Below are positions 1 to 12,000 of a stretch of 64,000 bases of DNA, piece after piece. The DNA comes from Hyposmocoma kahamanoa (taxonomy: Eukaryota; Arthropoda; Insecta; Lepidoptera; Cosmopterigidae). The translations under genes were made by a program, and so were the position numbers. The stretch covers positions 1,109,375 through 1,173,374 of the forward strand of contig NW_020653200.1 in the NCBI RefSeq assembly GCF_003589595.1, in the 5' to 3' direction. Below the pieces are notes generated by a model. It was not told the origin of the DNA and did no database searches. It saw only the letters and a list, made by a program, of their open reading frames with translations. Every line of letters begins with the position of its first letter. Positions within the stretch are counted from its first letter, which is position 1.

Positions 1-50
<50 letters not shown>

Positions 51-88
51 GCGCACACACACACACAGGCGCACACATGCACGCACAC
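1..88. repeat. (CA)n microsatellite
   Basis: Uninterrupted CA dinucleotides fill about the first 47 bases, then degrade into mixed CA/GCGC units to about position 88. It is cut by the left window edge, so its full length is unknown. Confidence 0.95.
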
Positions 89-104
89 ACATACACGTAC
101 TCGT

Positions 105-330
105 ACTTGTTCCTTTTGGTAACCGTCTTCAAAAAAGGAGGAGGTTCTCGATTCGTCTGTATGTTTTTTTTGTATGTATGTTACGCGATAACTCCGCCTC
201 TAAAGGTGGTAAACTAGGGGATGTATGACTTTTGAGGTCGGTTTTTTATACCCAATAATCTTGTTTATATTACCTAAAACCTTTGTAATTTTAGTGGTAC
301 CTTGTTTTTCGTCCCTATACAAATCTTTTT
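105..330 (+). repeat. Dispersed repeat, first copy
   Basis: This stretch shares a core reading CTTCAAAAAAGGAGGAGGTT, followed by a T-rich run and a TGTATGTATGTTA motif, with a second copy at about 28716-29100 in intron 12 of the dynein gene. Both also contain a GAACTAGGGG / AAACTAGGGG block and an ACTTTTGAGGTC block downstream. I regard it as a dispersed transposon-derived repeat. I cannot assign a class, because no terminal repeats or protein are visible. Confidence 0.6.
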
Positions 331-578
331 TTAAGAATAAATTATTATTATTATTATTATTAATACCTGTCTCTGAAATCCCGGAATGATTAAAACTAAA
401 AGACAAAAACAAAGAAACCAAAATAGTAATAATTTTTCTTTTCTTTTTTAAAGTAATTGTTACTTGCCCATAGGTATTTTTAATTCTTGCAATTACGAAC
501 ACTGGACAGTTGGCCGTATGAGTTTTTCTTTTGCCTGTTTACATAGTTCATTGTTATTTCAAAATAGATAGGTATAAT

Positions 579-806
579 CATTGACTTACAATTATATGGA
601 CGTCGGGTGCGCGCTAAAAAGTGTCCGCACTTGTAAGGCGCTAAAATCGTATACAGAGCGCGACACTCCGCTTTAGTCTTCATTTGTTCTACGGACAGCG
701 CGATACTGCGATGACATAACAATTTAAATTTCGAATAGGTTGACTTGGGACATTTTTTTCGTGGTTTTTGTATTAGACCCGTCGTCCATTTATTTGTAAG
801 TCAATG
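579..806. mobile_element. hAT-type MITE, copy 1 (228 bp)
   Basis: The element starts CATTGACTTACAA and ends TTGTAAGTCAATG, a perfect 13-bp terminal inverted repeat. The inverted similarity continues imperfectly to about 29 bp (GGACG-CGGG follows on both sides). It is flanked by a perfect 8-bp target-site duplication, GGTATAAT, at 571-578 and 807-814. An 8-bp duplication is the hallmark of the hAT superfamily (P elements also make 8 bp). No transposase is encoded, so it is non-autonomous. A second copy with its own 8-bp duplication lies at 16558-16842; this one lacks two internal segments present there. Confidence 0.9.
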
Positions 807-814
807 GGTATAAT

Positions 815-1807
815 AGAAACTTTTAAGTTTAGAGCTGCGGACAGTAATGGATTTTCATACTTACTTTGCAGGCCTTGGCCGGGAAGAAGTCGTACGGTCC
901 ATAAATAATAAATTTTCCCGTGTTCGTTTTTTGAACGTAATGTAAATATTTCCAAGCATGTTTGAGGAAAAAAAAACACAAAGTACAACAGAAAATACCG
1001 GGGTCTCAGGGGGAGGTATTGTCCACTCAATGTGAGTCACCTCCTTAAGATTTAGGTAAATATGCTTTGCTTATTCTGTTTTCTGCTAATGACATTATAC
1101 TGATGTATCTAACATTTTTGTTGGTAAGTCCAAACTCAGTTTTCACAATCGAACTTTCACCGTATGTCTAGTTTTTTTACATAATAAGTAATTTATGGGA
1201 AGAGTTCGATATAGTGTACAGCTAAATGAAAAACAGCCACATTGCAATGAGACAAAATTAATGTTACATAGGGCGCACTATAAGTTTCCGGAACTGGCCA
1301 CTCACATAAACAATATTTAATGAGTAATTACAACATTTGAAAATGGAACTCTTTGGCGGTAGAATACAGTTTGTTTCATCTGACTGTCACTTGTTTTTAT
1401 ATTGTGGCGTCATTTTAGAAATTGGTTGTCTACATCACCATGCATTTAACTCGTGAAAAGTTACATAGTATGATTTTCTACGACTTTAAGTGTAATTTAA
1501 CAGCTCAGCGGAGCTTCGCTCGGCTTCGAACTGCTTTTGGCGACGAAGCACCATGCATCTTCATTTTCATCCCCTGAAGAGGCCTGTCGAAGAGTATGAA
1601 AAATATGTTTCAGAGATTGTCAAGGAGGAGTGACATAAATGTTTTCAAAATTAGTTCAATCGCATGAAAAAGTGCTTTAACGGTAACGGAGAATATTTTG
1701 AGAAACAATAAATTCATTTCTGACCATTTATAGTACTTTTTTCTTATTCATTCCCGAAACTTATAGTGCGCCACACGTACAAAGTAGTAAGTGTATTAAT
1801 AATAATA
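815..1807. other. Unannotated upstream DNA
   Basis: AT-rich sequence with no supported reading frame, RNA gene or repeat boundary. A GC-richer patch near 1501-1560 shows no coding similarity that I recognise. Confidence 0.5.
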
Positions 1808-1808
1808 A

Positions 1809-1980
1809 ACTGCCTTCGTGGCAGAACGGTTACCATGCTGGTACGTCCCGGCATGGCCTACGTTTATTTCTCTCGTGACTTTGGGTGTAATTTGTGGTTG
1901 TCTATGTGTATGTACATGGGTGCCACGATAAATGGTTTCCCTAACATGGAGCTATGAGTGTGTGCGTCATTATTATTACA
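1809..1980 (+). mobile_element. tRNA-derived SINE, copy 1, internally deleted
   Basis: The head (GCAGAACGGTTACCATGC) and the tail (GAGTGTGTGCGTCATTATTA) match the full copy at 28067-28280. The block containing the B-box and the segment after it is missing, so this is a deleted copy. The family ends in an ATT-rich microsatellite tail, as many SINEs do. Other copies: minus strand at 3217-3430 and 11519-11728, plus strand at 28067-28280, and a tail fragment near 58667. Confidence 0.75.
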
Positions 1981-1989
1981 CGTTATTAA

Positions 1990-3215
1990 ATAATTAATAA
2001 ATTTTTTGATATAATTCTATATAAGTAACAATTTTAAAAGTTTCTTTACACGAACTTTTATTTAATGGATATAGATGTAAAATTTAATTTTGATTATTTT
2101 CCACTGTATATGGTTTCAACATTGAATTAAAAACGACCTATAAGAAAATCCTTTAAGTTACATGAAACGATATAAATCCTCGTACAAATCCATCTTTTGC
2201 TATTAAGTATATATTATATGTACATATAGGTTACGCAAGTGAGGATTATATTTTTATGCTAACGTATTTAGACGTATGGTATAAAAATACGTAGTATTAA
2301 ATTAGTACGTAGGATTAAATTATACAACTATGAATAAAATTGGGTCCCTGAGGAAAGGTACCCAAGATTCTGGCAGAGTTTGCCCCTTTGTATAGCTATG
2401 TTGATAAATTGGGCAAGGTAGCCGCTCCTTGAGTTTCTCAGGTAGTCTATTAATCTTTTTGATAATATTTTGTAAAGATTACGGGCAACGGGACCCCACT
2501 GGCCAAGAGTGGCGTAGTTCTAACCTAGATACTTTCAGTCACAATCTTGTTACTTCCAATGTAATTTATAGAAATTAAGGTAAATGTACCAATTTTTGAG
2601 TTAATTTATAGTTATAAAGTTAGCAATCCAGTCAAATACTCTGATCTTAGTTTGCCTTAGTCAACTATTGGGACATAAGAGATTTTGTCTGTCATACACT
2701 GGTATAATTTTAGAGGTTGCGGAAAACTGGAATATTTTAATAATGGCATAATTAATTAAAATTATTAAATTAATATAGTTTCTAGAAAAAAATGGCAAAC
2801 TGTTAACAGTTTACATTGTTGTGTAGTAAGTATGACTGATAATTAAGTAGTTTATTGGCAAAATTCGATTTTTCTACAAGCGTTAACCACTAGGACATTG
2901 ACATTTACCTTAATATAGGTAGATGTTGAGGAAGTAGAATTGAATAGAAAAAAAAGTTATTACCAAGGGGGTACATGTCAATAAGTGGAACTAAAATTCT
3001 ACTACATGTTTTGCAGTTTGTTCATAATTCACAGTAAGTAGCAATTTGGAAATTGTTTATATGCAATATTTTGTTTTTATTTTTGTAATATATGATGATG
3101 AGATGTCTGGAATGAGTTCGCTCCGTTTTAAAATTTCGTATTGTGAAGGAAATTATATTGAACGCAATAAATCGTTAATCGCGAATGACAAGCTAAACTT
3201 AATATTTTTATGAGA
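1990..3215. other. Unannotated upstream DNA
   Basis: AT-rich intergenic-looking sequence. No gene, RNA or terminal-repeat structure can be supported. Confidence 0.5.
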
Positions 3216-3216
3216 A

Positions 3217-3430
3217 ATAATAATAACGCACACACTTAACACAGCCCCGTACTAGGGAAACCCTGTGTTGCGGGTGCCGTGGCACACACACATGCAACAC
3301 CAAATTACATCCAAACTCACGAGAGAAATAAATGTAGGCCATACAAATATTTCTCCCGGCCCGGGTATCGGACCTGAGGCCCCTGTGTGGCAGTCCGGCA
3401 TGGTAACCGTTCGGCCACGGAGGCAGTTGA
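3217..3430 (-). mobile_element. tRNA-derived SINE, copy 2
   Basis: Reading the minus strand from 3430 gives a tRNA-like head (GGCCGAACGGTTACCATGCC), a short degenerate B-box region, the shared body (TCTCGTGAGTTTGGATGTAA) and a tail ending GTGTGTGCGTTATTATTATT. It is the mirror orientation of the copy at 1809-1980, 1.2 kb away. The head resembles a tRNA A-box but no cloverleaf can be closed, so this is a SINE rather than a tRNA gene. Confidence 0.8.
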
Positions 3431-3735
3431 AAGTAAAAAGAAAAAGGAAAGTACAAAGAATAAAGAAAGATAAAGCAAAAAGGAAAATAACACACTAAAA
3501 TTTATTAGAATAAATTGTGTATGGGAATAGTAATATTGTAGATTTTAGCGTTCAAGACTTTCTCTGAGCGATTTAGCAATCTCATTAAAGGCTTGTAGTT
3601 TTATGAAAAAAAAAAAAAACGATCTCTAAAGTTAGCTTATCTGCTTTGCTTTAGTTGTGTTCGTTATCACGGTCTCCTCGACGATAATGGAAGCACTCGG
3701 CAAAACCAATCATATGAGCCCAAACACAAGGTATC

Positions 3736-4128
3736 TTATAATTATTAATACAAAGATCGAACACTCAGAAAAAACACTCAGAAAAAATTCCTTCGACCCG
3801 GTCGGATTCGAACCGACGTCTTCTTGCATACCGTGGCAGACGCTATACCAACTAAGCCACGGAACGAACCAACGGACCTCACGAATTTTTCTATGTGCTT
3901 GAGTCGTGTCTTTGTACTTGGTCTTTCAACGACTTTTTAGTCGTAACGTCAATGACAGATTTATCACCACATAGAAAAATTCGTGAGGTCCGTTGGTTCG
4001 TTCCGTGACTTAGTTGGTATAGCGTCTGACACGGTATGCAAGAAGACGTCGGTTCGAATCCAACCGGCTCGAAGGAATTTTTTCTGAGTGTTTTTTCTGA
4101 GTGTTCGATCTTTGTATTAATAATTATA
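3736..4128. repeat. Inverted pair of tRNA-like repeats (foldback)
   Basis: Two arms of about 160 bp (3736-3897 and 3968-4128) are near-perfect reverse complements around a 70-bp spacer. Each arm carries a tRNA-like segment with an A-box-like TTAGTTGGTATAGCG and a B-box-like GGTTCGAATCC, followed by a twice-repeated TTTTTTCTGAGTG. A degenerate third copy of the tRNA-like part lies near 59327-59450 and also continues into DNA resembling the spacer. This suggests that two copies of one short tRNA-derived element sit head to head. Transcripts would form a long hairpin. Confidence 0.85.
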
Positions 4129-4368
4129 ACAAACTAGTGGAGTAATTTCACAAAAAATAATTGAATATCAAATCAATAAAAATTTAATTACAAGGTATCT
4201 TCTCACCTGTCTTGCTATTTCCATCATCAGGTCAGATCTAGGTTACAATAACATTCTATTTAATTACATTTATATCCCAAGTTTAACGGTTGACGGTAAT
4301 TGAGTGAAATTCCGGTATGGATTCATCCCTTAATTTGCCAACCTTGAGAGTCAACCTTTAATAGCATT

Positions 4369-4615
4369 AGAGCTCCTTGTGAAAGAATTCGTCCAGGGAA
4401 GTATTGCCACCTTACCTTCTGCCGTCAAGCAGTAATATGAGCATTACTGCGTTCCGGTTTTGAAGGGTTAAGGGTGCTGGTGAAATTACAGGCACATGGG
4501 ACTTATCAACTTATGCCTCAGTGTGACGGGCGAAGTAGCAGTTCACCTCAAATCTTTGTGATTTAAAGCTCTGAGTGACACTGCAACTGTTGTGGACAGG
4601 CGTGTTCGTCTCATC
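4369..4615 (+). repeat. Dispersed 250-bp repeat family, copy A
   Basis: This copy shares blocks with three others: minus strand at 7690-7955 and 10612-10825, plus strand at 34461-34690. Shared blocks include TTGTGAAAGAATTCGTCCAG, a TTGCCACCTTACC block, GTAATNTNAGCATTACTG and AAAGCTCTGAGTGACACTGC. No coding capacity is seen and the class is not known to me. Confidence 0.75.
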
Positions 4616-4629
4616 ATTAGTGTCATAAA

Positions 4630-5971
4630 AAAAATTAAAACCGGTAGAATATTGTCCTCAATATAAAATAGGACTACTAATGAGGTACCTTCTTTCCAAC
4701 AAAAATGAATCATTGACGTCGGTTCTCAACTCGAAATAATCGCGTAAAATAAATAAACACAAAAAAATTTGAGGATCTCCTTATTTGAAACCGGTAAAAG
4801 AGGGCCATAATTGACGAAAAAATCTGCCTGAAATACGCTGTTTGATTTTTTACCTACAAGGTTATGCCGTCCCTAATAATGATCTCTGAAGATTATTTAA
4901 AAAATCATTAAAATTGACACATTCGGAGTTATGGAGTTATGCACAGACGACATTACTATTTTCTTTCTTGCGTGGAGTTATTAGCAAGTAATAGTTGTTT
5001 GCGCCTCTTTGGACGTCGCGAATGCTGGGCCTTCGATTCTCTTTTTTGTACGCTGTTTCTATTACCAAATCGAGTTAGTTTTTATTTAACTGGCGACGTT
5101 AACAGTAATAGGTATACAAACATTTTTGAAGTCGCGTAAAGTTAGGTCTGTACTTCAAGGTTGTTTGATAACTGTCAGTTATAACAGGACTTTGCGTGAC
5201 GGCGTTAGCAGCGCCAAGTGCGACGTTGTACCACCCGCTTTTTAGGGGGCTGAATACCCTATGTAGGGTGCCCCGTTTTATAATCACACCCCCTGCTTGT
5301 CCGTTTAATTTGCATATTATAACTATGGGTTCACCATTGTTGTTCTGTCGCGCGATAGTTCCACGGTATCTGTTCGTACCTGCACAGCGCAAAGCTTTGT
5401 TAAATTAATGAACGGAAAATATATTGAAAAAATGCAATTAAAAAAGTTGTTGAAAAACGTGTTTAATGGACAGAAAAATATAGTGATGAAAACTAATTGC
5501 ATTAGTATCTATCTGGAGAATTTGTCCATACTCACAATCATAATTTTCTAAACATGTTAAACAAATTAACGAATATTATTATTATGTAATGCCAATATCA
5601 AACCGAGAGCATACGCATAACGTAAAAGAATTTGGAGTCAAAAAGAAAACTAGAGTTTGAAATTGCAAAAACTTACAAAGAAATGTCGTATACCTTTAAA
5701 AGAAATAAAGTACATGGAAAGCATGCAAACTGCAAAAGTTCGGTACACGGCTTCTCTACCCTGGCATGTTCAGTGGCATTGTGAAACATAAACGGCTTTC
5801 AATGGTATTTTGGCTGCTAACACTGGAACATTTGCAGTGGAAATCACTGTCGAAGTAGCACGACAGATTGTCGCCTACTGGCGACGTACCAGGACAGTGA
5901 TATTTAATTTCGCACATCCGCAGCAATTCTTTGTGTTTTTCATCGGTAGATAGTTGACCAAGGTTCGCATA
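4630..5971. other. 5' flank of the dynein gene
   Basis: There is no recognised gene. It includes a GC-richer stretch at 5190-5400 without recognisable coding content. The promoter and any non-coding first exon of the dynein gene are expected in or before this interval, but no core promoter motif stands out enough to call. Confidence 0.4.
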
Positions 5972-6043
5972 ATGTTTGTGTGTGCAATGAAAGCAGGGTC
6001 CAGTGAGGAGGAGGAGGAGGAAGATGTTATGGATATACTTCAG
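5972..6043 (+). CDS. DNAH5/8-like: Dynein heavy chain exon 1 (residues 1-24)
   Basis: The ATG at 5972 is preceded in frame by a TAG at 5951-5953, with no other in-frame ATG between, which supports this start. The exon encodes a short leader with a six-glutamate run (SSEEEEEED). It ends at CAG|GTCGAG in phase 0 and joins exon 2 to give a basic stretch ([14 protein letters not shown]) like the KEEKEAKRAR stretch near the start of vertebrate DNAH5. The donor is not a strong consensus. The alternative is that translation starts at ATG 6270 in exon 2. Confidence 0.7.
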
Positions 6044-9000
6044 GTCGAGAGTTTATTTTATTTGAAATTGTCATGTTTCTTACAATGTGTATAAATTTAC
6101 AAATTTTCAATTCGCCCAGCTAAATGTATGTGGTAATCTATATTATCCATCCATTATCGACTAAGCGGTCTAAGTAATCAGTGCATTAAAACGTGAGACG
6201 TCATTCAAAAGATCCTGTTGTTAACAGAAACGACGGGAAGAATGCGAGCGCAAGGCAAGGCGGGGGGAGATGGACCCCCGGCTGGAGTTCACCTTCCAGC
6301 TGCTCATCGATGGTACCGGCCTCCCAAGACACGCTATCATGGATCACGTTTTCGAGGGAAACATGGTGAGAATTCTAATATTAATTAAGCCGCCTCGCGC
6401 TAGAAGGCCACATTGTCCAATTTTCAAGTACTGTATACATACACTATTTTATTTCTTTATACTCTCTATATCCTTGTAAACCTCATTTTACTAAAAGATT
6501 ATTTATTATTATACATATGTACAAAATAGCTCGACGATATCAATCAGCTGTTTCTACCACACATGAGGAACAAGCTCCTTTGGTACTACCAAGACGTGGA
6601 AGAGGTTGAACAACGACCTCCCGTCGAAGGCACCAAGCCAAGACAACAAGGGCAGGGTAAACAGCCGCCGCCTCAAGTTACTCTCAAGAAGAAACTTTTC
6701 CTATCAGATGGCTGGGATGTGAGGTTCACTGGGATATGTATCTACATGTTCAGAATAAATGTCAGCAAACAATTGCCTGAGGAAGGATTCCACAAAGATT
6801 TGTAAGTGATGACTCTGAGTTTACGTTTTATATTCTCATCGTTTAAGAAAATAGTGACAGCATGTGATATGTTGCGTCGCACTGCTTTGCTTGACAAATT
6901 CTTTAAACTTTTTCTTACAAATCCTAAAACTCCATTACTTCATAATTATTTAAACTGCCATGAAACAAAGTACAGTCAACAGCACAACAGGCTTTGAACT
7001 TTGGACCGTTCTTGTCGTAAGCTGCATGGAGTTGAATTTAAATCTTTAATGTCAAGTTTTACGTGTTCTTGACCCTGTACATACTTCAGAATTAGCAACG
7101 TAACGTTTGTGTTTTAGATTTTGCGGAGTTTTGAACGCTGAGAAAGTTGGTCTCGTGACGGCGATAGAACGAGTCATGGAGCACGTGTATATGAGTGCCC
7201 TGGCGCACCCGAGCAGCGACGGTGAAGAGGACGAGACGCGATTCCCTATTGTCAAGAATCAGCTATTGCCTGGACTGAGATCTTTTTGCAGTGCTTTAAA
7301 AGGTGAGACATTACACAGCTTTAATCTTTTTGTCCATTTTTATTTTTGTTTAATTGAGAAATGTTTCTTTGTCGCGACATATATGTCAAGTGCATACTAC
7401 ATTATATCGCACTGTTAATACAGTAGTGTACTAACTAAAAAAGTGTATTTTAATCAAAATCGATGAAAAAAGATTATTGAAATTTATGTGTAAGTTTAAC
7501 TATGTGTCATGAACAAAGCCACAACGTTTTAATACAATTCATACTTGTCTATAAAATATTAAGCAAGGCAATCTCGATTAGATGGAACTTTCACTACATA
7601 CTTAAATATATCTCTTTGATTATTATTAACGCCATCTACAAAGTTGGGTCTAAACGTGGTCTGAACATAGATTTGGTACATTAAAGCGACGTGAACAACT
7701 CGTGCACCTGATGGTAACTAATACGCCTGTCCATAACAGTTGCAATGCCACTCAGAGCTTTAAATCTGAGGGACACTGCCACTGCCCCCGTCGCCCTGAG
7801 ACATAAGTTGACAAGTCTCATGTGCCTTTAATTACGCCAGCACCCTTACCTTTCGAAACCGGAACACGGTAATGTTGACATTACTGTTTGGCGATAAAAA
7901 TAAGTAAGGTAGTAATAAGTAGTCTTTTAATAAGAACTCTTTCACAAGGAGCTCTACCACATTATATTCATTGTGTATTATTTGTCAACAATTATAGTGT
8001 GTGAGGAAGTATGCAACCAAGTGAATCTATTCGACGATGGACAGATTTTGATGACTGACGTCCAGGACCCCATCCAACTGAAGGAAATGACTAAGAACCC
8101 TACCACTATTACTATGCTCGAGGAGAGGGTTAACGAATGGATCAAGAAAGTGATGGAGGTATTTCAATATTTTTTTTGCCGCCTTATTATTTATCAACAC
8201 AGAATTTCAAAATGGTATCTTGAACTTGGGAGTATAAATTAAAGAAACATAAAATTCGTCTCCCAAATCATTAATTGATACATTTATTGTAAGAAATTGT
8301 AATTATAAATTAACAGGTTTGTTATTCTAAAAGATCATAAAAGGATGCGTTATTGAACAATCAAGCGCAAGCGCAATCTGGAAGAGGGTAATGTATTTCG
8401 ATGAATTCTGATGACCAGTCAATATTGAAGAATGCGTGAAAGTGATCATAACTTTCATATGTGTTCTTCCTTATGTGTATAGGTATATACAACCAATGTA
8501 CTTTGAAGTACAGTACAATTATTTTCGTAATATCTCTTGGTCATGTCAGATTTTTATTGTAGCTACTAAAGTCAGGTAGAGATAAACATTAAGAAAATCG
8601 TTGTACTATAATTTGTATTTATTTGTAGATTTTAAGCGAGAGCGAACAGCTACGCCGGGAAGTGGATTCTAGTGGGCCCCAGGATGAGCTTGAGTACTGG
8701 AAGAAACGTGGAGCTCAGTTCTCGCAACTCGTCTCTTACTTGCAGGCAAGTGATTTTGTATATTATATATAGTGTTTTTTGAAAAATAATTTACCTTACG
8801 TACTTATTAATGCTGACTCAATAAAAATACGCGCACGTAAAGAACATTCCTTCAAAAGGTTAGTTAAAAGTATATCGTGATATTGAAAAAGCCAGTTACG
8901 CATTTTGCTGCGAATAATTTACCAGGAGAGCATGAAAAGTAAGTCGTCCTTTCAGAGCTTTCGCGGAAATGTATTACTAATTTCTCATTACACGCCTAAA

Positions 9001-12000
9001 GAGCAAAAACGTGATCTAGAATAGTAGCATGTTTTAAAAGTTAGGGTTTGGATTATGATATAGTTAGGAATATGTATTGGGCGAGGGAATTTAATGATTA
9101 TCTTATGTGTATGATTATGTATTTTTAAATTGAAACTTTTTAACCAGTTCAGCTCCGAATTGTTTCTTTTTGTTAAAACATTAAGTGCGCATTTGACCTC
9201 CATCTAACTTGATGGAAAGAGACAATGAGGTCGATGATGGAGCGTACACACCTGAATAATGCCTATTCATGCACATAGCCGTTCGCTATATAAATAAGTA
9301 ATCCTGACGCATCATGCGAATCCTTGGAATATTCGCAACGTAGGGGTGGAACTCCAGCCTACGTCTATTCTCCCGATGATGGAAAGAGGAGGGGGAAGAT
9401 TTGGTCAACACTGAAGTACTATATAATATAAGTAGCGTAGCGAGAGATACTTTTTGAATATAAATGGTGGTGGCGCTTCAAAATGGTATACTGTCGCCCT
9501 AAGTAAGAATTCCGATGTCGAAAGTTTTTTATATTTTATTTTTGAAAAATCTCTGAAGAAGGAAAAAATCTCCAGGAAGAAGAAGCTTCCATGAGCCAAT
9601 ATGTAAAATACGTAATAAATATCTATTAGTGAAGATAATCCCAGTTTATATTTATAAAGCTCCCGCTACGCTACCAGAGCTACGTCTCATGCTATAGTAC
9701 TCAGCCCGTGATGAGGTTTCATCATCAAACGCCTAAAATCAACAAAGTATATAAAAATGACAAAAGTTATAATTTACAGGACAACGAAGTACAGCTCACG
9801 CTAACGTGTCTCCAGCTAGCCAACTCTAAAGTAATTCGCTTCTGGCGTGACACAGATCATAAGATCACTTTCTGCTACAACGAAGCCAAAGACAATGCCA
9901 AATTCATACAGGCCATGGAGAAATGTTGTCATTCCTTGTATTTAGACGATCCGGTGAGAATAAAAGATTCAATACTGAGCCTGTTGCAGACTGTGAGATT
10001 GATACATAGTGTGTCACAGTTTTATAACACTTCCGAGAGGATTTCTTCGCTTATGGTGAAAGTACGTATAAATATTTTTTATCTACACTCATATCATCAA
10101 CTCTCTATAATGTGTTAAAAACCGGATATTACGACCAGCATAAAAGTAAACTATATTGTTAGAACAAATTTCTTATCTGTGAAAATGTTATTATTGTTTC
10201 GTAATAACTCCAAATTCGATGTTATTATTACATTCAAATTTCGAACATCTCTGATAAACAAAACAATTTGATTGGACCTCAATACTAACATCAGTCGAGA
10301 TGAAGTTTTATTCGAAACAATTTTGACAATTTCCCACGTTACTTGATATCGAACGATATGATAGTTGGAGCCGATTCTAGTTTGTCTATGAACTAAAAAT
10401 AAAAACTACGGTTGTGTGACATGCGTGAGAAAAGTTTTTATTTGCCGCCATTTCGTCAGCTTATAATATGTGTGTAGATAAAGCAGTGTATGTAACTGTA
10501 CATAATTAGACATTAAAACACTCGTGAGATGTTTGTATGCATAATAAACTCTCAGTTTTCATTATGTAACAGCCATATAAAGTACTATTTTTTATATTAA
10601 GCGTCGGCGTACAAATCGTGCGCCTGGTAATAAGAGTTTTAAGTCGCAAAAATCTGAGGGACACTGCCATTTGGTCCATCGCCCTGAGACATAAGTTGAT
10701 AAGTCCCATATGCCTGTAATTTCACCAGAACCCCCTTCATAACCTGAACATAGTACTGTTCACATTACAGCGTGACAGCAGAAATAGGTGGCGTTGTTAC
10801 TGAGAATAAATTCTTTCACACTGCTAGTAAAATAAGTAATGCATAGGGTTTAACAGCGTCACAATTAAAAAAATATAATTTCTAGGTTTTGTTAAGTGCG
10901 TATGCAGAAATCCGTCGACGTTTCGGTGAAAAAAAGATGTGGCTACATTATACTTAGTCTGAAGTTAACACTAAATTATTACTTTTTATAACTGAACGGT
11001 ATTATTCAAATCGGTAGGTGTTTATTCAAAAACATAACCGTTACTTTTTCACTTGACACGTTTGCCATTTTTAAATTGTGTCACTGTTGAAATCGGTATG
11101 CGATAAGTACAATTTATAATAATAAATAAATTTTACAACTATATGTAGTCGTTTTGTGAGGGAACTTACAAACATTTATAATTTATGAACATATGAGTAT
11201 GAGTGTTATATTTCCTTGGATAGTCAAAAAAATGCCTATTCACTTAAATTCTGCACTGTGGTCGGTGCAGGTGGTTGCAGCTGCATGCCAGTGCATCCCG
11301 CTTTATTAAGTAGGTAACATAGTTATTTTTATTTCTTTATTAATGCTTTGAATTTTAATTTTGTTTATAATATTTCATTTTAGTTATTTTATTTGTATTA
11401 TTACTTGGTACTTTGTGTAACGGGCTGGTATCCGCAACTCGACGTCCATTATTATTTCATTTTTTAAATTCAACTTTTATCTTTAATTTACAAAATGTTT
11501 TCACCAGTTTATTGTAATTAATAATAATAATAACGCACACACTCAACATAGCCCCGCTCTAGAGAAACCCTGTGTCGCGAGTGCCATGAACACACACATA
11601 GTCAACCACAAATTACACCCAACTACGAGAGAAATAAATGTAGGCCATACAAATATTTCTCCCGACCCCGAGGCTGGAACCTCTGCGTGGCAGTACGGCA
11701 TGGTAATCGGTGGACCACAGAGGCAGTTAAATTTAAAGTTAAGTTAAATTAATCTAACGAACAAATATGGGCCAAATTGCCTGAAATAAATTATTATTAT
11801 TATTATTATTCTAAATTACTATCACCTTTAAATTATCGACTGACTTATTTATATTAATCATTTGATGTTATTAAAAAAACAGTATACACCAAGCTGCTCA
11901 AGTGCACGTGAGAAAATATACAATATGCCTTCTACGTGTTTGTATTTTGTTATATATTTAACTTCTACACAGCTTGTGTTTTGACAAATAACTGAGATAT

